Origin: an uncultured Verrucomicrobiales bacterium
GTDB taxonomy: Bacteria; Verrucomicrobiota; Verrucomicrobiia; Verrucomicrobiales; Akkermansiaceae
Reading direction: 5' to 3'
DNA length: 64,000 nt
NCBI GenBank assembly: GCA_937901085.1
Contig: CALCHQ010000085.1
Coordinates: forward strand, 1-64,000
Each line of letters opens with the position of its first letter. The first letter of the stretch is position 1. Shown here piece after piece: positions 8,284 through 15,749 of this stretch. The notes beneath the pieces were generated by a model. The model had not been told where the DNA came from. It ran no database searches and was given only the letters and a program-made list of their open reading frames with translations. Position numbers and translations under genes: made by a program.

Positions 8284-8380
8284 GCACAATCTTGCAAAAA
8301 ATTACAACTTTGGGTAATTTTGGGATTTTTACCCCCTCTTTTATATACTTCGTGGCAGCAAAGCCCCAGCTGCAGCCCTG

Positions 8381-8815
8381 TTAATCCAGCTCCGGCATGG
8401 GGCGCAGAACGGGGACTTCGGGCAGCACGGAAGAGGTGCTGCCACCGCCGCCTGAGTAGCGTGGCATGACGCTGGGGGTGTAAGTGGACGGAGCGGGGAT
8501 TTTCTTCAGCTGTATCGCGACGGAGTCTTCCTCGATGTACTTTACCTTGGGGTCATTTTCCGTCCACACAAAGGAGAGAAAACCGCTGGTGACCGGGGTA
8601 AGGGTTTCAGTGCCGATTTCGTAGCCGCTCTTGCGAGCCACGATACCGAGGGTCTTATCCTGGGCAATTTCTGTCACGAGGGGCGTTTTCCCTACATATT
8701 CACCATTGATGGTGATGTCTGCTCCCTCTGGTGCGGTGGTGATGGCCAGTTCCTTGGTGCCGACACAGGCCACCAGCAGCAGCGAAACAGCAGCAAGACA
8801 GATTTCCTTCTTCAT
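8381..8815 (-). CDS. PEGA-domain lipoprotein
   Basis: This 144-residue exported protein has a short signal peptide ending in the lipobox LLVAC, with acylated Cys17. Residues about 22-65 form a PEGA-like beta domain (TTAPEGADITINGEYVGKTP), a small surface domain usually found in cell-envelope proteins. The C-terminal third is Ser/Gly/Pro-rich and probably disordered. It is divergent from the ATPase gene at 8907. The start is supported by a TTGAAC/TACACT promoter whose -10 box is seven bases from the ATG. Its specific role is unknown. Confidence 0.75.
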   Translation of the reverse strand: MKKEICLAAVSLLLVACVGTKELAITTAPEGADITINGEYVGKTPLVTEIAQDKTLGIVARKSGYEIGTETLTPVTSGFLSFVWTENDPKVKYIEEDSVAIQLKKIPAPSTYTPSVMPRYSGGGGSTSSVLPEVPVLRPMPELD

Positions 8816-8822
8816 GCGCGCT

Positions 8823-8852
8823 AGTGTAGCGCAAAAACCGGGTGGCGTTCAA
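8823..8852 (-). promoter_or_regulatory. promoter of the PEGA lipoprotein, leaderless placement
   Basis: On the minus strand, TTGAAC (8847-8852), an 18-base spacer and TACACT (8823-8828) are followed by seven bases and the ATG at 8815. Confidence 0.45.
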
Positions 8853-8906
8853 GCAAAAATTACATGCTTGCGCTGCTTCATGCTATATGATAGAGTAAAG
8901 AGTAAT

Positions 8907-9992
8907 ATGATACGCAAATTGACGGTGGAAGGAATGACAGTGTTCCAGCAAGAGGAGTCGTTCCATTTTGTTCCTGGTATCAATATCATTGTGGGCGGCA
9001 ATGATTCGGGCAAGAGTCACCTGATGAAACTTTGCTACGCCATCAGCAAATGGGGGTGCGGCGGCAGCAGGCGTGATTTGCCCGAAGTGTGGGCCGAAGA
9101 GAAGCGTCTGCGGCAGGATCTGCTGCGCGTGTTCGGCACACATGATCTGACGAGTCTCACCTCCCGCAGCGCAGGGGCTTGCGCCGAAGCCCGGGTGCGC
9201 GCCTCGCTGGAGGGTGATAAAGTTCCTGCCGGAACAGCCGATGTAGCTTTTGCTTTCCGCGCCCATTGTGAGGAAGAGGGGCTGCGTATCAGCACCATGC
9301 CGGAACGCTACCTGGGCAGCAATGCGGTGTTCCTCTCACCGCGCGAGGTGCTGTCGATTTATCCCTGCTATATGCAGGCAGGCAAGCGTTACCCGGAATT
9401 GCTGGATTCCGCCAGCTGGGAACTGTGCCGCGCGCTGGAGTCCGAACCAGGCAGCGCCCCCCTGCCCCAGGCGCTGAAATATGTCGTGAAGCAGATTGAA
9501 CACCTGCTGGGCGGCAGACTGCAGCGGCGCAACGGGCGCTTCTACCTGCAACGACCAGGGCAGGAAGCGCTGGAACTTAACCTCATCGCCGAAGGGTTCA
9601 AGCGCATCGGCACGCTTGGGCTGCTGCTCAACAACGGTACGGTACGCCCCGGCACAGCCTTGTTCTGGGATGAACCGGAAATGAACCTGAATGCCGGGCA
9701 TCTACCCCTGCTGGTGAACCTGATGCTGACGCTCTGCCGCGCGGGGATTCAACTGCTGCTCACCACTCACAGCCTCTTCCTGCTGCGCGAGCTGGTGATT
9801 CAGCTTTCCGACCAGCAGAACCGGGGCGTGAGCCGCCGATTCTTTGGTCTGCAGGCCGGCCGGGTGGAGGGCCGCCGCGTGAGCGAGGCCGATGAGCTGG
9901 ATAATCTGGCTCACCTGGACAGCCTCGAAGCCGAACAGGAACAGGCAGACCGCTACCTGAGCCTCATGCCCCAACTTAACGGAGATTTCTGA
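8907..9992 (+). CDS. ABC/AAA-type ATPase (AAA_15/AAA_21-like)
   Basis: This 361-residue soluble ATPase has Walker A GGNDSGKS (residues 30-37), an EGFKRIGTLGLLL signature-like helix (229-241), Walker B ALFWDEPEMN with Asp255-Glu256, and an H-loop LLTTHS (His288). This is the single-chain head of the RecF/OLD/SMC-like ABC superfamily. There is no long coiled coil and no TOPRIM domain. The ATG at 8907 was chosen because the fold begins with beta-strand MIRKLTVEGM; the open frame upstream overlaps the divergent lipoprotein gene. A GTG two bases after its stop starts a nuclease-like gene, so the two form a tight bicistron. Two-gene systems of this ATPase type with a nuclease often act in phage defence; that role is inferred here. 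Confidence 0.85.
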   Translation: MIRKLTVEGMTVFQQEESFHFVPGINIIVGGNDSGKSHLMKLCYAISKWGCGGSRRDLPEVWAEEKRLRQDLLRVFGTHDLTSLTSRSAGACAEARVRASLEGDKVPAGTADVAFAFRAHCEEEGLRISTMPERYLGSNAVFLSPREVLSIYPCYMQAGKRYPELLDSASWELCRALESEPGSAPLPQALKYVVKQIEHLLGGRLQRRNGRFYLQRPGQEALELNLIAEGFKRIGTLGLLLNNGTVRPGTALFWDEPEMNLNAGHLPLLVNLMLTLCRAGIQLLLTTHSLFLLRELVIQLSDQQNRGVSRRFFGLQAGRVEGRRVSEADELDNLAHLDSLEAEQEQADRYLSLMPQLNGDF

Positions 9993-9994
9993 TT

Positions 9995-10759
9995 GTGTTC
10001 CAGGTCGGCACCAGTTGTGTGGAAGGCATGCACCGTTTCAATTTTGAAGCGGGGTATTATGTATGCCGCTTCGAATGTTCCCCCTTCTATTCCCACCACG
10101 CCCAGAACTTCTGCAACAGCTGCAAGGAGATGGATTTTGTACTCTACCATCCGGGGAAGAAGGAACTGTGGCTCATTGAAGTGAAAGATTACCGCTTCAA
10201 CGCCCGCCCCAAGGTGCGCGACCTGGTGGAGAAACTCTGCCGCAAAGTGCGCGACTGCCTGTTTCTGCTCCGCACCGCAGCCCTCTGCGCCCCGGAGGAG
10301 GAGCCGGATGAGGGCATCTCGCTGCGGGAGATGGCGCGCATGAGCATGCAGGCCAGGCACATCCGCCTGGCTTTCACCATAGAACTGGGCAACACAGGCC
10401 TGTTCCCGCCCAAGGCACTGCTCTCCACCATACGCGATTTACTATACCGCCAGATGCGTTTCATAGACCCGCAGATGCTCTGCCTGCCGATTACGGAATC
10501 GGGCGGAGCGGGTCCCTGGACCATCACCCCCGCAGGCAATGACCAGTCTGCCCGCATCCGCAAACGCATGGAAAACGCCCAGCGCGAACGCGACCACGCC
10601 CGCAAGGTGGCAGAGGAACAGGAACGCCACCGCGAGCGCGTGGCCGCCCGGCGCCGCCGCAAAGCCCGCAAATCGCACATTCCCCTCTGGAAACAGCGCG
10701 CCATGGAGCGGGAAGAGGGGAAAACCGGCACGCATGCCGACCGCCGCCTGCGGGATTGA
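9995..10759 (+). CDS. PD-(D/E)XK-like nuclease partner of the ATPase
   Basis: This 254-residue protein has no transmembrane segment. Residues 45-64 (EMDFVLYHPGKKELWLIEVK) fit the nuclease core: Glu45/Asp47, a short turn, then Glu62-x-Lys64. Just before it is a cysteine set (Cys24, Cys28, Cys40, Cys43) that could hold zinc. A helical middle follows, and the last 70 residues are a highly basic, Arg-rich coiled region that could bind nucleic acid. The start is a GTG at 9995, two bases after the ATPase stop; an in-frame ATG at 10028 would give a slightly shorter protein that keeps all motifs. I infer a metal-dependent nuclease effector; I do not recognise a named family. Confidence 0.7.
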   Translation: MFQVGTSCVEGMHRFNFEAGYYVCRFECSPFYSHHAQNFCNSCKEMDFVLYHPGKKELWLIEVKDYRFNARPKVRDLVEKLCRKVRDCLFLLRTAALCAPEEEPDEGISLREMARMSMQARHIRLAFTIELGNTGLFPPKALLSTIRDLLYRQMRFIDPQMLCLPITESGGAGPWTITPAGNDQSARIRKRMENAQRERDHARKVAEEQERHRERVAARRRRKARKSHIPLWKQRAMEREEGKTGTHADRRLRD

Positions 10760-10779
10760 TGCGATGCTGTCCACACAAA

Positions 10780-10812
10780 AAAACTGCTTCCTCCGGCGGA
10801 GGAAGCAGTTTT
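10780..10812. terminator. bidirectional intrinsic terminator
   Basis: A perfect 15-bp stem (AAAACTGCTTCCTCC and its complement) with loop GGC, flanked by A and T runs on both sides, lies between the convergent nuclease and rplY genes. It can terminate both. Confidence 0.85.
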
Positions 10813-10835
10813 CAAAATCAATTCCGTAAGTCGGA

Positions 10836-11390
10836 TCAGGGCTTGATGACGGAAGCAAGCACCACCGTACCGTTGAAGGGGGTACTCACGTTGGCGGGCA
10901 TCTCGACCTGAGCAAGACGGAAGGATTCCTTCATGCCCACGCCGGAGATATCGGCGGTGATGCAGCAGGGGATGTCCTTCACAGCGCACTTCACGGGCAT
11001 CTCGTGTACAATCTGGTGTACAACGCCACCCATGGCAGCACCGGCGGGAGTACCCACAAGCTTCACCTGCACGCGGGTCTTCACCACGGTGTCGGGAGTC
11101 ACGGCGCAGAAGTCGACATGGTTGGTGGAATCGGTCAGCCAGTTGCGCTGCACGTCCTTCACCAGGGTCAGGATAGTCTGGCCGTCCAGCTCCAGGTTCA
11201 CCAGGATGGAATCGGTATCAACGGAAGCGAACAGAGCGCGGACATCAGAAGTCTTGAGCTGGATGTTGATGTTTTCGGCAACAGCGGCACCGTACACCAC
11301 GCCGGGGAGGTAACCCTGAGCGCGCAGAGCGTTCAGCTTGCCAGTACCGATGGCCTCGCGCTTGGTGGCCTTGAGGGAATATGTCGTCAT
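10836..11390 (-). CDS. rplY: 50S ribosomal protein L25 (general stress protein CTC form)
   Basis: This 184-residue protein is the two-domain CTC/TL5 form of L25, which binds 5S rRNA in the 50S subunit. The N-terminal domain has KATKREAIGTGKLNALRAQGYLPGVVYG; the central part has the LVKDVQRN...HVDF motif. The C-terminal beta domain is present but ends early compared with longer CTC proteins. The gene is alone on its strand between a strong bidirectional terminator and a small lipoprotein gene. pth, its common neighbour, is not in view. Confidence 0.93.
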   Translation of the reverse strand: MTTYSLKATKREAIGTGKLNALRAQGYLPGVVYGAAVAENINIQLKTSDVRALFASVDTDSILVNLELDGQTILTLVKDVQRNWLTDSTNHVDFCAVTPDTVVKTRVQVKLVGTPAGAAMGGVVHQIVHEMPVKCAVKDIPCCITADISGVGMKESFRLAQVEMPANVSTPFNGTVVLASVIKP

Positions 11391-11556
11391 AGTTATAATT
11401 CTTTCTATGTCTTGAAATTAGGTTTTGTCTGGAGTTCTTCCGACGTCGGTGCGCCTGCGTCACCCGCCGGGATATCGCACCCTGCCAGCGAAAGCAAGGT
11501 GGACGCCCAGAATACGCCTTATTGCAGAAAAGTCAAGCAAAAACCCCATATTTTCC

Positions 11557-11585
11557 TTGAAAATGGCATTCTTTACCGATAGGAT
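11557..11585 (+). promoter_or_regulatory. promoter of the small lipoprotein, near-leaderless
   Basis: TTGAAA (11557-11562), a 17-base spacer and TAGGAT (11580-11585) are followed by eight bases before the ATG at 11594. Confidence 0.45.
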
Positions 11586-11593
11586 GAGGGGGC

Positions 11594-11761
11594 ATGAAGG
11601 CCTTTTTCCTCCTCCCGCTCACCCTGCTCTGCTGCAGCTGTGCCCAGATGTCGCAGCAGGCCGTGGGCCCCATCCCCCCGCCCGCACCCGAGACGCTTCG
11701 CCGCCCCATTCCCCCGGCATTGCAGCATTACTACACCCTGCCCGCCCCGCAAGAGAACTGA
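11594..11761 (+). CDS. small proline-rich lipoprotein
   Basis: This 55-residue open frame encodes a basic start (MKAF), a hydrophobic stretch and a Cys-rich lipobox region LLCCSC (Cys16 the likely lipidated residue), followed by a mature part rich in Pro and Ala (PIPPPAPE) ending in PAPQEN. It is a typical small lipoprotein; the function is unknown. A G-rich stretch (GAGGGGG) lies directly before the ATG and could serve as a ribosome-binding site if transcription begins slightly earlier. It sits between rplY (divergent) and the nusA promoter. Confidence 0.6.
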   Translation: MKAFFLLPLTLLCCSCAQMSQQAVGPIPPPAPETLRRPIPPALQHYYTLPAPQEN

Positions 11762-11788
11762 GCAAATTGTCATTACCGCATAAAAAGC

Positions 11789-11818
11789 TTGACACACGCG
11801 CCCGGCACGATATATAAT
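11789..11818 (+). promoter_or_regulatory. consensus sigma70 promoter of the nusA-infB operon
   Basis: Perfect TTGACA (11789-11794) and perfect TATAAT (11813-11818) are separated by 18 bases. The start codon of nusA is 103 bases further, leaving a leader of about 97 bases that contains an intrinsic terminator. Confidence 0.75.
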
Positions 11819-11852
11819 GCGCGCGTACAAGTTCCGGTCCGTTATGAGATTG

Positions 11853-11880
11853 GGGCGGGTCTGCGACCCGCTCTTTTTTT
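11853..11880 (+). terminator. attenuator-like terminator in the nusA leader
   Basis: The hairpin GCGGGTC-TGC-GACCCGC, extendable by two pairs, is followed directly by seven Ts (11874-11880). It lies between the strong promoter and nusA, so it should end part of the transcripts before the operon. Placement suggests feedback control of NusA and IF-2 synthesis; this is inferred. Confidence 0.65.
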
Positions 11881-11921
11881 GTACACGGGCACAACCCATC
11901 CAATCAAGACACACAAGAACA

Positions 11922-13211
11922 ATGGCCACTACTGATATCTCCGCCCTGATTGACTTCTATGTCCGAGAAAAAGACCTGACCCGCGAACGCGTCATCCAGG
12001 CTCTTGAGGCATCCTTTATCACCGCCTACTACAAGATGGTTCCGGGGGCAGACCGCATCAACAACATCCGCGCTGTGGTGAACCCGCAGAAGGGCACGGT
12101 CAAAATCAAGGCCGAAATGCTTGTTGTGGAAGACGAGGAACTCGTCGATGCCTTCAACGAAGTAAAGCTCTCCGTAGCCCAGGCTGCCGGAACCCGTAGT
12201 GGCAAGGAATACCAGCCCGGAGACAGCATCAGCGTGAACATCACCCCCAAGGACTTCGGCCGCATTGCCGTGCAGACCGCCCGCCAGACGATGCAGCAGC
12301 GCATCCGCAAGGCTGAGCAGGAAATGCTGGCAGAAGCCTTCCGCGACCGAGCCGGCGAAGTCGTGACGGGTACGGTGAAGCGCTACGACAAGGGCGACGT
12401 GATTGTGGAAGTAGAGAAGTTCGAAGGTCTTGTTCCCATGCGCCAGCGCATTCCCGGCGAGGAATACAACAGCGGCGACAAGATGCGATTCTACGTGGTG
12501 GAAGTGCGCGATGGAGTGCGTGGTCAGGAACTCATCCTTTCCCGCAGCCACCCCAACCTGGTGCGCCGGCTCTTCGAGAACGAGGTGCTGGAAATTGCCG
12601 AGCATACAGTTGACATCCTCACCATCGTGCGTGAGGCCGGGTACCGCACTAAGATGGTGGTACGCAGCAACGACCCGAACGTGGACCCCATCGGTGCCTG
12701 CGTCGGCATGCGCGGTGCCCGCGTGAAGAATGTCGTGAATGAACTGAACCACGAAAAGGTGGACATTCTGGAATACACCGAGGACAAAGCCGCCATGGTG
12801 ACGGAGTCCCTCGCCCCCATCGAACCCATCAAGGTGAAGGTGGACAAGGATGCCCATGTGGTGACGGTGGTCGTGGAAGACGACAAGGCTGCCGCCAAGG
12901 CCAAGGGCCGCAAGGGGCAGAACGTGCGCCTCACCGCACGCCTCATTTCCACGCCCGATGAACGCTGGGATGTGCGCGTCGAAGCCTACGATGAAAAAGC
13001 TCAGGCCAAGAACCTGGCCAATGAAGGTGCCAGCGAACTGTCCACAGTGCTGGGCATCACCAATGACATGGCTGCAGCCATGGTTGCTGCCGGTTTCACC
13101 ACGGTAGAAGGCATTGCCCAGTACGCCGATGCAGAAAGCCTTGTGGAAGCCCTGGGCATCTCCGAAACCGAAGCAGAGGACATCATGGCCAAGGCTCAGG
13201 CCAGCTGCTAA
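11922..13211 (+). CDS. nusA: transcription termination/antitermination factor NusA
   Basis: This 429-residue NusA has the family layout: N-terminal RNA-polymerase-binding domain (about 1-130), an S1 domain (about 133-200, with GEVVTGTVKRYDKGDVIVEV), two KH domains with RSNDPNVDPIGACVGMRG and GRKGQNVRLTARL, then a C-terminal helix-hairpin-helix region (about 365-429) ending in EAEDIMAKAQ. It binds RNA polymerase and controls pausing and termination. The same frame is open upstream to 11817, but that part contains the terminator hairpin and begins inside the -10 box, so I start at 11922. rimP is absent in front of it. infB follows 39 bases later. Confidence 0.96.
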   Translation: MATTDISALIDFYVREKDLTRERVIQALEASFITAYYKMVPGADRINNIRAVVNPQKGTVKIKAEMLVVEDEELVDAFNEVKLSVAQAAGTRSGKEYQPGDSISVNITPKDFGRIAVQTARQTMQQRIRKAEQEMLAEAFRDRAGEVVTGTVKRYDKGDVIVEVEKFEGLVPMRQRIPGEEYNSGDKMRFYVVEVRDGVRGQELILSRSHPNLVRRLFENEVLEIAEHTVDILTIVREAGYRTKMVVRSNDPNVDPIGACVGMRGARVKNVVNELNHEKVDILEYTEDKAAMVTESLAPIEPIKVKVDKDAHVVTVVVEDDKAAAKAKGRKGQNVRLTARLISTPDERWDVRVEAYDEKAQAKNLANEGASELSTVLGITNDMAAAMVAAGFTTVEGIAQYADAESLVEALGISETEAEDIMAKAQASC

Positions 13212-13250
13212 GCCGCATTCCATCTGAAGCAACAACATTTTCCCGACACA

Positions 13251-15332
13251 ATGGCAAAGAATGATGACGATAAAGCCCCCGTACTCGACCTGATCGGGGG
13301 CAGCAAGAAGAAAAAAGCCACCGCTCCCAAGAGCGAGGCGGCACCCGCAGCTGCCAAAAAGCCGGCTCCCAAGGCCGCAGCACCCAAAAAGGAAGCCCTT
13401 GACCTGCTGGCACCCCGCAAGAACACCCGCAAGGCTGAAGCCGCCGCACCCGCACCGGCACCCGCGCCTGCACCCGCACCGGCACCGGCCCCTGTACCCG
13501 CACCGAAGCCTGCTCCGGCAGCCGCCCCTGCCGAGGCCGACGGCGGCAAGGTCATGAACATCAAGGCTCCCATTTCTGTGGCAGACCTCGCCGCGCTGAT
13601 GGGTATGAAACCCTTCAAGCTGATTGCCGAACTGCTGCCCATGGGTGTGTTTGCCAACCCCGGCACCACGCTCGACAGCGACCAGGTGGCCGCTCTGTGC
13701 GAAAAGCACGGCTTTACCTACGAACGCGTGCGCCGCGAAAAAGGCGCCGGCGTGAAAGCCCCGGTGGAAGAAATCAAGGAACCCGAAGCGGTGGCCGTTG
13801 AGGAAGAGCCGGAGGATGCTCTCAAGGTGCGTACCCCCATCATCACCGTGATGGGCCATGTGGACCATGGCAAAACCTCCCTGCTCGACTACATCCGCCG
13901 CACGAAGGTAACTGCCGGTGAGGCTGGCGGCATCACCCAGCACATCGGTGCCTACACGGTGGAACATGCTGGCAACACGCTGACCTTCATCGACACCCCC
14001 GGCCATGCCATCTTCACAGAAATGCGCGCCCGCGGTGCCGACGTGACCGACATTGTAGTACTGGTGGTGGCAGCCAACGACGGCATCATGCCCCAGACCA
14101 AGGAAGCCATCATGCACGCCAAGGCCGCCGGCAAGACCATCATCGTAGCCGTCAACAAGTGTGACCTCCCTGCAGCTGATCCCGTGCGCGTGCGCACGCA
14201 GCTCATGGAAAATGACCTGATGCCCACCGACTTTGGCGGTGAGATTGAATGCGTGGATGTTTCCGCCCACACCGGCGCCGGTATTGATGACCTGCTCGAC
14301 CTGCTCTGCCTGCAGGCGGAAGTGCTGGAACTCAAGGCTAATCCCAAGGCCAACTGCCGCGCCTCCATCATCGAGGCCCGCATGGAACAGGGCAAGGGCA
14401 GCTCGGCTACCGTGATTGTGCAGAGCGGCACGCTCAAGGTCGGCATGCCCTTCATCTGCGGCCCGTACTCCGGCAAAATCAAGACCATGCTCGACGACAA
14501 GGGACAGCGCATCAAGAAGGTTACCCCCGGTATGCCTGCTGAAGTTTCCGGCTTCCTTGAAACCCCGAACGTGGGTGACGAACTCGTGGAAATGGAAAAT
14601 GAACGCGCCGCCCGCAAGCTCTCCGACGAACGTCTGGAGGAACTGCGCCAGCAGCGCCTCACCGCTCCCCGCCGCTCCCGCATGGAAGACATTCTGGCCA
14701 TGATGGGCGATGGTTCCCAGAAGGCGGTGCTGAAACTCTACCTGAAGGGTGACGTGCAGGGTTCTGTGGAGGCCATCAAGAAGGCCATCATGGACATCGA
14801 GAGCGACAAGGTGGAATGCCAGTTCATCGGCGCTGCCGCCGGTCCTATCTCGGAAAGCGACATTCTGCTGGCCTCCTCCTCCGATGCTGTGATTCTGGGC
14901 TTCAATGTGAAGGTGGAAAGCAACGCCGTGAAGGCCGTGAAGCGCGAAGGTGTACAGGTGAAGATTTTCTCCATCGTGTACGAACTTATCGACCAGGTGA
15001 AGGATGCCATGCTCGGCCTGCTGGAACCCGAAACCCGCGAAACCGTGCTGGGTCACGCCGAAATCAAGCAGGTATTCAAGCTCAACAAGGGCAAGGCCGC
15101 CGGTTCCTATGTCTCCGACGGCAAGATGCTCCGCACCGCCGAAGCCCGCGTGCTGCGCGACGGCCAGGTGGTGTTCGACGGCAAGATGTCCACTCTGCGC
15201 CGCTTCCAGGATGAAGTGGAGGAAGTCAAGGCTGGTCTCGAATGCGGTATCCGCCTGGCTGACTACAACGACTACGAAGTGGGTGACATCATCGAATGCT
15301 ACTCCCTGGAGAAAATCAAACAGACTTTGTAA
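13251..15332 (+). CDS. infB: translation initiation factor IF-2
   Basis: This 693-residue GTPase brings initiator tRNA to the 30S subunit. The first ~95 residues are an Ala/Pro/Lys-rich linker with many AP repeats. An IF2_N-like module follows (KAPISVADLAALMGMKP), then the G domain with GHVDHGKTS (G1), DTPGHAIF (G3) and NKCD (G4), and domains II to IV. It is shorter than enterobacterial IF-2 because of the reduced N-terminus. It is the second gene of nusA-infB-rbfA, with rbfA only six bases downstream. Confidence 0.97.
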   Translation: MAKNDDDKAPVLDLIGGSKKKKATAPKSEAAPAAAKKPAPKAAAPKKEALDLLAPRKNTRKAEAAAPAPAPAPAPAPAPAPVPAPKPAPAAAPAEADGGKVMNIKAPISVADLAALMGMKPFKLIAELLPMGVFANPGTTLDSDQVAALCEKHGFTYERVRREKGAGVKAPVEEIKEPEAVAVEEEPEDALKVRTPIITVMGHVDHGKTSLLDYIRRTKVTAGEAGGITQHIGAYTVEHAGNTLTFIDTPGHAIFTEMRARGADVTDIVVLVVAANDGIMPQTKEAIMHAKAAGKTIIVAVNKCDLPAADPVRVRTQLMENDLMPTDFGGEIECVDVSAHTGAGIDDLLDLLCLQAEVLELKANPKANCRASIIEARMEQGKGSSATVIVQSGTLKVGMPFICGPYSGKIKTMLDDKGQRIKKVTPGMPAEVSGFLETPNVGDELVEMENERAARKLSDERLEELRQQRLTAPRRSRMEDILAMMGDGSQKAVLKLYLKGDVQGSVEAIKKAIMDIESDKVECQFIGAAAGPISESDILLASSSDAVILGFNVKVESNAVKAVKREGVQVKIFSIVYELIDQVKDAMLGLLEPETRETVLGHAEIKQVFKLNKGKAAGSYVSDGKMLRTAEARVLRDGQVVFDGKMSTLRRFQDEVEEVKAGLECGIRLADYNDYEVGDIIECYSLEKIKQTL

Positions 15333-15338
15333 GCAATC

Positions 15339-15725
15339 ATGGCAACACGACGTCTTGACAAAGTGAACGAGTTGATGAAGCGGGAAATCGGCACCTTCAT
15401 TCAGAAGGAGTACGAATGGTCCGGCACCATCGTCTCGATTCTGGATGTCGAGATTACGGAAGACCTCAAGGAAGGTCGCGTATGGGTGGGCGTGGTTGGC
15501 CGCATGGCCCCCGCCCAGGTTATCGAGAAACTGAACCGCAAACGCGGAGAAATTCAGAGAGCCATCAGCAAGCGTGTGGTTCTCCGCAACACGCCCCGGC
15601 TCACCTTCAAGCACGATAACTCAGCCCAGCGCGGGGTAGACCTGGTGAATCTTCTGGACGACATCGAGCAAAACCTACCCAAGGCACCGCCCTTGCCCGA
15701 TGGCGAGTACGACCCGGAAATCTGA
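15339..15725 (+). CDS. rbfA: ribosome-binding factor A
   Basis: This 128-residue KH-type protein matures the 5' end of 16S rRNA in the 30S subunit. It has the RbfA pattern: an early RRLDKVNELMKREIGTFIQ helix, VSILDVEITEDLKEGRVWVGV strands, and RLTFKHDNSAQRGVDLVNLLDDI near the C-terminus (family motif PxLxFxxDxxxxxxxxIxxLL). It starts six bases after infB and is surely cotranscribed. Confidence 0.93.
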   Translation: MATRRLDKVNELMKREIGTFIQKEYEWSGTIVSILDVEITEDLKEGRVWVGVVGRMAPAQVIEKLNRKRGEIQRAISKRVVLRNTPRLTFKHDNSAQRGVDLVNLLDDIEQNLPKAPPLPDGEYDPEI

Positions 15726-15749
15726 TAACAGCCACCCCCAACCCACCCT

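Noticed and set aside
11817..11921. N-terminal extension of NusA from an upstream in-frame ATG
   Set aside because: That ATG lies in the -10 box and the extension contains the attenuator hairpin, so it would not be on the mRNA in usable form.
11904..15614. A 1236-codon open frame on the minus strand opposite nusA and infB
   Set aside because: It mirrors GC-rich codons of two well-conserved genes, has His/Gly-rich composition without domains, and crosses two gene boundaries.
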